This document shows, piece after piece, positions 22,501 to 60,400 of a stretch of 64,000 bases of DNA (positions within the stretch are counted from its first letter, which is position 1; each line of letters begins with the position of its first letter). Source of the stretch: Rallus limicola. Taxonomy: Eukaryota; Chordata; Aves; Gruiformes; Rallidae. The DNA lies in assembly GCA_022605955.1 (NCBI GenBank), contig JAKCOZ010000022.1, positions 1,860,001 through 1,924,000 on the forward strand, in the 5' to 3' direction. The notes beneath the pieces were generated by a model, which was given only the letters and a program-made list of their open reading frames with translations, had not been told where the DNA came from and did not search any database. The translations under genes were made by a program, and so were the position numbers.

Positions 22501-24383
22501 TCCACATCTAGCCAATGGAATGTGTCTCTTCCTGTTGGTGGCATTGATTTAAAGCTAATCTAATGCTGTGTATGTCTTGGGTTTACTGCTCTGCTCCAGC
22601 CAACCCTGGTCAGTAAGTTTGCACCAGGTCCCTAAGACTCACTCTTTCTCTGCAGGATCACATCATGGAAATTTTTTCCACTTATGGAAAGATTAAAATG
22701 ATTGACATGCCAGTTGACAGGCTAAATCCACACCTCTCTAAAGGTTATGCCTATGTGGAGTTTGAGAACCCAGATGATGCTGAGAAAGCCCTGAAACACA
22801 TGGATGGAGGTAGGTAGCAAGTGCTATAAGGAGGCTGGGTGCTTTTGAAAATCTGGAGCAGAGGAATTTGATCTGTAAATGAGATAGAGGTGATAGGAAG
22901 CCTTTGGGGAAGTGGTCTGATAGACTGGTTGTTTTCAGCCCAAATGGCTTTGGCTTTTGTGTGGTTCAGGACAAATTAAACCATCATAGAACTGAAAAAA
23001 TGGAGATTTTTCAAAACAGTAAGAAAATCCTTTATATTTCTGTGAAAATCTTCCTGGACTAACCTGTGAAACTGCAATTTTATGGCAGATTAGATGAAGA
23101 TTTAGTATGTACATGGACTTTGTCGAAATAACTCCTGTGTGGGTGGTGGGAATAGAACTGTAGGTTGATTCATGCTTCAGTTGCTTGTGACCAAGCTATG
23201 AGTTGCAGTAATGGGATGTCTGGATGTTAGCATTGGAGAACACTTGCTTCTTCCCCTTGTTCCCTAAAAAGGCCAGATAGATGGTCAGGAGATCACTGCC
23301 ACAGCTGTGCTGGCACCACGACCTCGGCCGCCTCCCAGACGCTTTAGCCCACCCAGGAGGATGCTGCCGCCACCCCCGATGTGGCGCAGGTCACCCCCTC
23401 GCATGAGGAGAAGGTAAGAGCTGTGACAATCTCTATTCCCTTCTCTCTGTAATGTGTTGCCACTGAAAGACTTGGCATGGGGACAATTTAATCCTGTTGG
23501 ACTTGACTTTCCCCTCCCAATGACATTAGTGCCTTTTGACATCAGTTGAACATGGATTGTTCTCCTTAATTCAGCACCAGGGTGACCTGCTCTGGTCACC
23601 CTGGAAACGTCAACACACCGTGTTGGAAATGTCACATGCGTTCCAGCTGTTCCCTGGAGTCCCTCCTGCATAAGTACTTTGAGGTGAAGTGGGAATGGCA
23701 GAAAGGTCTTGGCAGCCTGCACCCTTTCTGAACCCTGTGCACCTCCCTGCTGCCTTATGTCCATGAATGGGCACATGACCAAAAAGCAGCCCTGCGTGAG
23801 GGGAGTGGGCTGCACTGTCTGCAAGATGGGACCTGGCATGCACACAACTGTTGTGCCACTTGGGGCTACCTGAACGTGCCCAAACAAGTCTTTTGGAAAA
23901 ATCAGGCTCATGTCGACCCTTCCCCTGAGCAAGACTCAAAGATGAGTAAAGGAGAATCTGATGTAGAGTGAACTTGAGCTTGTTTTGCTTGAGGAAGAAG
24001 ACAAGATTCTTGCCTGTTTTTTGGATAATACGCATTCTTTCAACTTCTTAAAGCAGATGGAGCACAGCCAGAATATTCCTGCTGTGTGGTCAATGTTTGA
24101 ATTGCCTTTTTCCTCTCTGCAGCTGGCTGTATTTTGCTGCAGCTCTTCTACCGTGGGTGATGGGTATTTTTTTGGGGGGTGATGTCGGGGAGTGTTTTTG
24201 AAAAGTTGGTTGACAAGCTGACAAATGACTGGAACCTGCTGTCTGTGTCCCCTAATGAAAGCTTTCTCCTCTGTCAGGTCCCGGTCTCCTAGGCGCAGAT
24301 CCCCTGTTCGCCGGCGATCAAGATCCAGGTCTCCCGGACGGAGGCGCCATCGCAGCCGCTCCAGCTCGAACTCCTCACGATAA
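19597..24383 (+). CDS. RNPS1: RNPS1, RNA-binding protein with serine-rich domain 1
   Basis: RNPS1 is a nuclear splicing activator and peripheral exon-junction-complex protein, part of the ASAP complex with ACIN1 and SAP18, and links splicing to mRNA export and decay. Coding exons are 19597-19667, 20037-20192, 20503-20694, 21785-21887, 22656-22809, 23272-23413 and 24278-24383. They sum to 924 bases (307 aa; human about 305). The start gives MELSGLKKKSLLG. A charged segment is followed by a serine-rich stretch (about residues 70-125), a single RRM (about 162-241; GRLTRNVTK, then the RNP1-like KGYAYVEF) and an Arg/Ser/Pro-rich tail ending RSSSNSSR. Differences from human are few and conservative, for example DRLNPHLSKG in the RRM. 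At least one 5' UTR exon (ending 16403) lies in the CpG island. Identity is very secure. Confidence 0.97.
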
Positions 24384-25366
24384 AGCAAAAAGACTGGACA
24401 GCTTTTTATTTTTTAACTTAAATCCCATCAGACTAAATATTGTACCTTTTTTTTATAATGGGTCTGGGTGAGGAGTGAGAGAGAGAGAGATAATCCTGGC
24501 AGTGAAGGCAACCTAAGAGGAGAGAGCAACAGTTCCTGGCCAGTAGACAGCCTTTGCTGTGGGGCTTCTAGTTTCCTGGCATTGAATTTGAATTATTTAA
24601 AAATGGTTTTGATTTTTTTTCTTTTTTAAAGGCTGCAAAAACATCTTTACCAGATAAATAGAAGGAAAGATGTTACAGCCTCTCTTTCTCCAGTTAGCAG
24701 GCTGCTGCTTGGTGATTTCTAAATGCTTAGCACGCTGTACAGATGAGCATGTAAATCTTGAGCTATTTCAGCACCCCTGTATAGTAAGATGGGAAGGCAT
24801 TTAACTTGATCTCTAGGTGCCAGCACAGGATTTTTTGGAGCAGCTGGAGTCCAAATCTGCCTGAGACTTAAATACCAACTTGTCGCTTTATTCCAGTTCC
24901 CAAACAGAAGGTTAGTTTCTGCACAGTAAGCTCTTCTGTAACACATATACCAGGTGTTCACCACAGAAACAATGCTCCAGCCTAATGAACATGATACTTG
25001 AGAAAAGAAGCTGGAAATCTTAAAGAACTGGTTTGTAGCTGCCCCCATAAGTGATTTCTTTTACCTTTTCTTGAAGGGTTTTGGTAAAAACTTCCTACGC
25101 AATCCCCCAGTGAAACGGTGTGAGTGCTTCTGCTTCTCCAAATCACAATGGGTGACTGAGCGTCAACCTCTGGAAACTGCAAGGCAGAGAGGGAGGCTTG
25201 AGGCTGCGATGCTGTCTGGATTGACTGGGGTTCACATAGGGAAAGGCAAAGAATTTACCACCTGTTGTACAGTCAATACTATAAAGATTTTTGTTTTGTA
25301 TAACTTTGTAGCCTTTTGGGCCATGTTGTGTTTGTACTTGTGTAGGACAAGCGACTATTGAATAAA
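24384..25366 (+). other. RNPS1: RNPS1 3' UTR
   Basis: This non-coding sequence after the RNPS1 stop is AT-rich near the stop, with T runs and a short GA repeat at about 24477-24490. It ends at the first canonical polyadenylation signal. Open frames inside are short and have no recognisable similarity. Confidence 0.75.
25361..25366 (+). terminator. RNPS1: Polyadenylation signal of RNPS1
   Basis: A canonical AATAAA about 980 bases after the RNPS1 stop, followed downstream by a T/G-containing stretch. It is the only canonical + strand signal seen between the stop and the repeat block. Confidence 0.7.
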
Positions 25367-25466
25367 GCAGTAGGGTTGAGAATAACTGGCCTGCCTCGCT
25401 CCTTTGCCAGCCCCTTGCCCCCTGCAGAAGCAGTGAGGATGGCAGCTGCCTTTCAAATTCCAGCAA

Positions 25467-25502
25467 TACCAGCATTCACATTCAAACATGCTAAACATCC
25501 AG
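25467..25502 (+). repeat. 36-bp repeat, copy 1
   Basis: The segment starting TACCAGCATTCACA recurs in the same orientation at 27348-27383 (start TACCAGCCTTCACA), with about 29 of 36 bases identical by eye. The two copies bracket the minisatellite and the provirus remnant. Confidence 0.55.
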
Positions 25503-25513
25503 GTGAGTGTGTG

Positions 25514-25719
25514 GTCTGCAAGCTGGCCGGTCGGGTGGGTGGCCAGTCAGCAAGGCAGCCAGTCTGGTGGGGGGTGTGTGTCTGCAAAGTGGCCGGTTAG
25601 GCAGGCAGAAGGTCTGCAAGGTGGCAGGTCAGGTGGGCACCTGGTCTAAAATGCAGCCAGTCAGCAAGGTGGTCAGTCAGCAAGACCGCCAGTCAGGCGG
25701 GTGCCCAGTCTGCAGCACC
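25514..25719 (+). repeat. 16-bp minisatellite with two alternating unit types, about 13 units
   Basis: Units begin with GTC every 16 bases with few exceptions. Type A is like GTCTGCAAGGTGGCAG and type B like GTCAGGTGGGCACCTG. In several places A and B alternate, giving a 32-bp higher-order period. Units differ by scattered substitutions, so the array is old or evolves by drift. It lies just after the RNPS1 poly(A) signal and just before the LTR. Confidence 0.85.
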
Positions 25720-25752
25720 CTGACCCTTCCTCCACCTTGGGCCCAGGCCCTA

Positions 25753-26143
25753 CAGGGGCTGGAGAGCAGCTTGTGAGGAACCACTGGAACAGCATTCCCC
25801 ATTCCCTGCCCCTCCCTGTGCCATGTTGTGGGGGGGAGAAGAGAGTAAAATCATGAATAAAGTGTCAAGAAAGGAGTGGTGGGGGGAAGGTGCTTTAAGA
25901 CCTGGCTGTGCTTCTCATTACCCAACTCTGGTTTCACTGGGTGTGTAGTGTAGTTGCAATAAATTCTCTTTATTCCATGTTGAATCTGTTTTGCCCATGA
26001 CAATAATTACAGTGATCTCTCCCTGTCCTTATCTCAAACCCTAAGCCTTGCAATACATATTTTCTCCCCTTTTCGATTGAAAAGGGGAATGGTAGAGCAG
26101 CTTTGGTGGGTATTTGGCCTCTAGCCAGGGGCAAACCACCTCA
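25753..26143 (+). mobile_element. Retroviral LTR, copy 1 (5' LTR of a decayed provirus)
   Basis: The block closely matches 49136-49531, sharing phrases such as GCAGCTTGTGAGGAACCAC, GTGCTTTAAGACCTGGCTG and GGGTGTGTAGTGTAGTTG. It contains an AATAAA at 25958-25963, as expected in an LTR R region, and ends in CA eight bases before a primer-binding-site-like sequence. The 5' boundary is uncertain by tens of bases, because the minisatellite upstream might be part of the U3 region. Confidence 0.78.
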
Positions 26144-26151
26144 GTCCTTTT

Positions 26152-26169
26152 TGGCACCTAATGCGGGGC
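26152..26169 (+). other. Decayed retroviral primer-binding site, tRNA-Lys type
   Basis: TGGCACCTAATGCGGGGC matches the classical tRNA-Lys-1,2 primer-binding sequence, recalled from memory, at 14 of 18 positions; the four differences are all transitions. Its position directly after the LTR end is as expected. Confidence 0.65.
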
Positions 26170-27310
26170 TCAGAGGGTTGGGATAATGGTAAGATCTGAC
26201 CCAATTATGTTTAAAAGCTGTGATAATATGTCTATCATGTTATTTGAAAAGGTGATGGTAACTGATATTTTGTCTGTTCAGCTGGCTTTGGTCTGTGAAC
26301 CTACACCCACTTGATGTAATCCCTGCCCAGCTGTTCATCACCTCAGGAAGGGGGTTCCTAATTATGTTCTACTGTGTGATACTGATTTATGACAAGATAC
26401 CATCTGTGTTTGTCAGCCTCAGAGAGTATCTGTATGTGGCATTTCTGTCACTTCCAACTCTTGGACCACATAGCTTTATTTAATAGTGGCACTCAATTTA
26501 TGGGGAAGATGTTTTGGGGGGTGGGGAATGCTTCCTCCTCTCCTTTTTCCTTCCGCCTTGTTACAACAGCCTTTAAGAACTTTGATTATCCCTGGGATGT
26601 TCAGACTAGCATGTAGCTGTAGTTCATTCTTCTGAATGTTCTTCAAGCTTTAAGGAAAGGGATAATTGGGTCTATTGGACTGTGTGAGTCCTATGGCCTG
26701 GCACTTCAGATCCACAAGAGTACCAAGCATTAGTAGACACTGGTGCCCAATGTACCTTAATACCATCAAACTATTCAGGGTCTGAGCCCATCTATATTTC
26801 TGGAGTTACAGGGGGATCCCAGCAGTTGACTGGAAGCTGAAGTGAGTCTAACTGGGAAAAGCACCCCATTGTGACTGGCCCAGAGGCTCTGTGCATCCTG
26901 GGCATAGACTTCCTCCGGAGAGGGTACTTCAAAGACCCAAAAGGGTACCAGTGCACTTTTGGGATAGCTGCCTTAGCAACAGAAGAAACTGAACAACTGT
27001 CTCTTCTGCCCAGACTCTCAGAAGACCCTTCTGTTGTGGGGCTGCTGAAGGTTGAAGAACAGCGGGTACCAATTGCTACCACGGCAGCGCACAGAAGACA
27101 GTACTGCACCAACCCAGACTCCCTGATTCCTCTTCAGAGCCTAACTCATCGCTGGAGAGTCAGGGAGTGATTGGTAGAACCCGCTCACCCTTCAACAGTC
27201 CAATCTGGCCAGTGAAAAAGTCCAGTGGAGAGTGGAGGCTGAGGGGACTATCGCGGCCCGAATGCAGTCGCGCCGCCTGTGAGTGCTGTAGTGCCAGGGG
27301 TGCGTGTGCG
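26170..27310 (+). pseudogene. Endogenous retrovirus internal remnant (protease and start of RT)
   Basis: After the leader, no gag-like frame is visible. From about 26700 a broken frame carries a retroviral aspartic-protease signature (LVDTGA) and the later protease motif ILGIDFL. From about 27190 the start of a reverse-transcriptase domain follows, interrupted by stop codons and a frameshift, and it is lost near 27310. There is no env and no recognisable 3' LTR. It is a deleted, non-functional old insertion in the same orientation as its LTR. The tRNA-Lys primer site suggests a class II (beta-like) element, but the class is not proven. Confidence 0.75.
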
Positions 27311-27347
27311 AGGGAACGGCGCTAATACCTCCCCATGTCCTTGGTTC

Positions 27348-27383
27348 TACCAGCCTTCACACTGAAACGTGCTAGATACCCAG
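27348..27383 (+). repeat. 36-bp repeat, copy 2
   Basis: This is the partner of 25467-25502, in the same orientation with about seven mismatches. It lies between the provirus remnant and the TELO2 start region. It might be the beginning of a truncated 3' LTR or an unrelated duplicated piece. Confidence 0.5.
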
Positions 27384-27675
27384 CCGCAGCTCGCCCGCCA
27401 AAGCTGTGAGGGCTGAAACGCACTCCTGGCCTGAAACCAGCCCAGAAGCAGCGCCGCCAAGGCTCTTTCACCTGGGGACTTTTAGGGTTCAAACCCGCGC
27501 TTCCCGTCCCGCCTGGGCTCCCCCGCACACGGTGCCTGTCTCTTTAAGGCCAGCTAAGGGCGGTACTGTTATTTGGCGTCACCTTGGCCGGCGCCGTTGA
27601 CTGGCTGCTGCCGAGGGCGGGCGAAGCGCGGTGTCCGCCTCGCTCCCCTGAGGTCTCCGCTCCCTCCCTAGCGCC

Positions 27676-46443
<18,768 letters not shown>

Positions 46444-47038
46444 CTGAAGGGTAAAAGCAATGACCTTTACCTCATACTCTTGCCAGCTGGATGTGTGTAG
46501 GCACTGCTGGGGCCTCTTCAGCAGTCACCTGGCTGGAGAAGAGGAAGAAGGGGGAAGGGTACAGAGCTTTAAGCCAGCGAACCTGACTTGACATCTGGAC
46601 TTTGTAGTGGAAGCCAATTTGGTGAGCTATTGCTATCCGGTACGGAGTGTACAGATGCAGGAAGGTAGGCTAGTGCTGCCATCCTCCCCACACCTCCCCA
46701 GCCCCCACCCCCAGCTATTTATAACCTTGGCAGGTTTGAGTGCTCTGCTAAAAATACAGGGACGATCTCATAGCAGATTTCTTGTCAGAAAAACAGGAGG
46801 GCTGGAGAAGGCCACTTCCCTCCTGGGGCTGAGTCTGTGACATGCCCATAACAAAGGCTCCCGTGTCTTCTAGCGGTCAGTGTTTGGCAGGATAATTATG
46901 GGTCTGCTATTAGAGGGGTGGCTTGGTGTGGGCAGTGCCAGTGCTGCTGAGCTGCAGGAGCTCAGTAGCTACCCTGACATTCTGAAAATGTGCCAGACCT
47001 TAAAGGCTTGAGCTAGAGTTGTGCCATGTTTGGGAAGG

Positions 47039-47044
47039 AATAAA
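47039..47044 (+). terminator. TELO2: Polyadenylation signal of TELO2
   Basis: Canonical AATAAA about 600 bases after the TELO2 stop. It gives a 3' UTR of usual size that ends about 800 bases short of the opposing IFT140 signal, so the two mature transcripts need not overlap. Confidence 0.65.
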
Positions 47045-47467
47045 GCCAGAGCTATTTCTGTATCATCTCAGTACAGAAAGAAGTTTCTTTTTAAAGAGTA
47101 ACTAATGTCCCATGTTTTTTGGCCTTAAAATCTCCTCCCCCTGCCCCCTTCTCCCCTGGAAGCACCACTGAATGTCACATTTGTCCTGAGTTTTGAAGCA
47201 AGTTGCAAAATGGGAAGAAGAAAAATCCCTGCAAGCTGAAGGGCTGGTGTGAGGGTGACTCTAAATACACCTCTGTGAGGCGGGGTAACAGGCAGAAAGC
47301 TGAGCAGAACCTTGGTTGCTGATGTTGGGCTTCACTTCTCCAGGCCAAGGAAGAAATTTGCATCCTGAGATCTGACTTGGACAGAGTAGCTCTGGTGTAA
47401 CCATGGTGTTTGGGAAAGAAGATTCATTGGCTCAGAGTGACCCACCCTGAGCAGGGAAGATGGGGCC

Positions 47468-47514
47468 AGGTGACCTCCTGAGGTCCCTTCCAACCCCAAC
47501 CATTCTGATTCCCA
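47468..47514 (+). mobile_element. CR1 LINE, short 3' tail
   Basis: The phrase CTGAGGTCCCTTCCAACCCC then AACCATTCTGATTC is the conserved CR1 3' end. It lies between the ends of TELO2 and IFT140. Confidence 0.8.
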
Positions 47515-47846
47515 GGTTCAGTTCAGGGTTTTGGGAATGGCAGCTCTAGCCTACGTGACCCTGCAATGTAACACAAAAGCTTTGGGTTGGGGAAATCTCT
47601 CTTCATTCTGCAGTAGGAGAGTGATTGGCTTTTACCCAAGCTCCTACCCAAAGGGGACAGTGATTGTTTTCACAAGTCCTGTCTTCTGGGGAACAACAAA
47701 TAATCTGGCATCTTGGCAGATCAGATGTACTTGAAAACTGTGTCAGCTGAGGAGTTTCCCACCTCAGTTACTCAGCTCTTTCCTGTTCTTGGGAAAAGGC
47801 CTGAAGTTACAACATGCACCACTTGGGGATTTTTCCACCTCTCAAA

Positions 47847-47852
47847 TTTATT
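47847..47852 (-). terminator. IFT140: Polyadenylation signal of IFT140
   Basis: TTTATT on + is AATAAA on the minus strand, about 235 bases past the IFT140 stop. It is the nearest canonical signal. Confidence 0.6.
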
Positions 47853-48085
47853 CAAATGCCAGCCCTGGCTTCTTCCCAGGCTACAGCTGTGGATCTGTGT
47901 ATGTAGTGTGTGAGATGACATGTGAACTTCAGTGCTGTTGCTTGTATAGTCAAGCAGGAGAAATAAATTTCTTGGTAATAACCAAAAAGCCTTGTGGCAG
48001 CCATGTGTGGTGATGACCACCCCTAATGAGACAGAATCATTGATGTGGTATTAAAGTCAACTTGGTTGTTGCTAAGTGTAAGTTA

Positions 48086-57487
<9,402 letters not shown>

Positions 57488-60400
57488 CTGTGAGGAATGG
57501 GAAAGAAGAGGAGAGCTGTCATGGTGTCACCTTTAAGGCTGGGGTGCTAAGATACAAGGGAAGAGGAGAGAGTGAAAGGGGAAACCATGAGGACACTGGG
57601 CACTTGCTGGATGTAACAGAGGCTCCAGTTGCTGTGTGAAGATTGAAGAGGAACAGAAATTGGACACAAGTGTAATGGTTAGTTCTGGAGCTGAATCCCC
57701 CCAGCCTTAAGGAAATGCTGTGGGTTTTGTTTTACAGCAATGTCTAAACAAAAGCAATATGGAAACATCTATCAAACACCCATCACGGTGGTTCTTGCTG
57801 TAGCTGCTACATGTAACCATTCACAATAGCCCTAAGTCTATGCTCAGAATTCAAAAGGTAAACCACGAGGAAAGTCTTACATCTATAAACCTGGTGCTGG
57901 AACTGTCCTGCCACTGTCCCACACAGCAAAAACACAGACCCATCACTAGAAGCCCAACAGCCGCACGTGGCAACAAGGGAACAACTGACCAAACTGTCAC
58001 ATCCCAGTTTGAAACCTGCATAAAAAGCAGCACGAAGAAAAGCGCTGTGATGCTCAGACTGTGAACACCTCTGGACTAAGAGCTTACCCAGAACACTGCA
58101 AAACCCAGTCTCAATACAGGGGCAGGAGCTGGCTGGGCACTGAGCTCCCATGCAGGAACATCAGGTCTCCACAGCAGCACTGCTCAAAGGACCGACCCAG
58201 CACCTGAGGTGATGAGCAAAGGTTTTCCTAGGTTCTGTTCATGCTTGGGGCTCTTCAGAATAAAGCACAGTATGTTTGACTAATAAAAACCATAAACATT
58301 CAGAATATGGGTTTAGTGTTTTTTGGTGTGTGTGAACCGGATGGCTCATGGGATGGCCATGCAGTTCTCAGGCACCACCACAGCACAAAGGAAGTACCTA
58401 AATGATAAAACCAGGGGAAAAAATATTTTTAAAAAAAGAGAGTTGAACAACACTTCAGGTCTCACATCCACAAGCAAATCCTCTTCCAGTTCTCCCAGGA
58501 TTAAATTGTTTCTCTCTTCCCAGTCGTGGTGGGAAAGCCCTGCACAAACAGGGGAAAGTGACTAACCGGGAAGCGGCGGAGCAGATGAGACGCGACGTGC
58601 TGTCAAACACACACACTAAAGAAACGCAGAGGGAAAATGCTTTTCCCAAGTTACTTTATAATTTGAGCATCCTTTATTTGTGACTTGACTGGTATAAATT
58701 TTTCAGGTAGCAATCAACATAAATACATGGCCTAAACACATACAGAGACAGCAGAATAGGATCAGAAGGGATAAATCAGAGGCAAGACTGTCTTACTGAA
58801 TTCCTTCCAGCCATGTGTCTGTGCTGAATGTGGTTCAAACACGGTCTCCTCTCCTGCCCTGCTCTGGCACAGCCAGCTTCCCTGGATTGGGGAGCTAAGA
58901 GATACTGAAATGGAGCACAGTCACTTCCCAACTAGAACGGCCTCATGAAAACTGTAGCGCTATACGTCCTTCTGAGGGCCAGACTGTGCATCTCTACTCA
59001 CTACAGAGATGCTGATGTAGCATCACAAGATACAACTGTCTCAATTTTTACAAAGTTGGAATTGGTTCTTTTTGTTCCAGAACTGGAGAAAGCAGAAAAA
59101 GCGGCTTTACAGATCATCTGGGTGGTGTTAGTGTCACCTGGTGTTAATCAACAAGGATGGTGAGTTCTGTTGTTATAAAAGATGTCCCATCTCATGTATG
59201 TGAGCATGGCTGTGCTTTACCACACACAAGGAAAAGAAACCCATTTTCCAGAATCTGTAGAAGTAGCCAACAGCTGTTTCACTGTGGGGGAAGGAGCACA
59301 TCCCTGTGCTGCACTCTGTCAAACTGAGTAACAGCAAGCTTGTGGAAGGAAATCAAAACCTTTATTTTCACAGCTTTGACAGGTCTCAGTTCCTTCAGTG
59401 CAAGAAGATGAGAGTTCATGGTCTGGAACAGGCAAGTGGATGAGAAACCTTATTTAGACCACAGGTAGGGGAACCTTCGGAATGGAAACAGCCCAAAGAG
59501 TGTATTTCAAAGTACTGGATTAAAGGATGAGTGTGCAGAGACACACAGCAGGACTTAGAAGGTGCTACCCACTATCTACTGTCTGCGTTACGCTTTCCTG
59601 AATGGCAACAGCTCCCAACTTCCAAGCTTGGTGGGAGCTGCTGCCCCAGGGACTCCTCTTTGGGAGCTCTTGCCCCAACAGCCTGCCCGTGGGCCACCTC
59701 AGCACTCATACCTGCAGCAGACCATCAGGTGTGCCTCTGCCCTGCGGAGCTGGAGCTCTGCCATCCCACCTCTGCCTCCTCCACTCCAAACCATTTGCAA
59801 AACTGACTGGAGAGGCTCCAGCAGCGGGGCACTGCACACGCCAGGATTCAGCGCTGTGGCCAAACTGGACTGAAGACACTGAATGTGGAAGTGTTTGCAG
59901 CAGAGCAGCGCTTGCACAGACTGACCCATCGCAGAGACCAAAGTGAGAGACAGGCTAAGAGCAGCTCTCCAGCATAAGTATCTATGAAATGTCACAACAT
60001 CACTTCCCTCTGCCCATCCCTGCTCCTGCTTCTGCCCTCCAGAAGCACCTGAAGGAACGTGTCACCTAACGAACAGACAAGTTCCCATTCTCCTGCTGGA
60101 AAATCCACAGCCAAACCTTCTCCCTGGGTCCACGTGGAGTTGCAGCAGCAGCTGGTTATCTCCAGCACACATCCCTCACAAGAAGGACACTGCCCTGATA
60201 CAGCACAGGACCGTGTTATTTCCATTTGTTTCCTGCAGCAAGATGGTAGAAAACCAGTTCTACTTTGAGACACCACTGATTGCAGCACCACGCTCCGTGT
60301 GTGGCTGCTAAGGTACACAAGTCGTTCTGACACAGCGACAAACTATTTCCTTGCAAAGCCCATCTTCCTACACACACGTTAGACATTTATTAATACAGCT

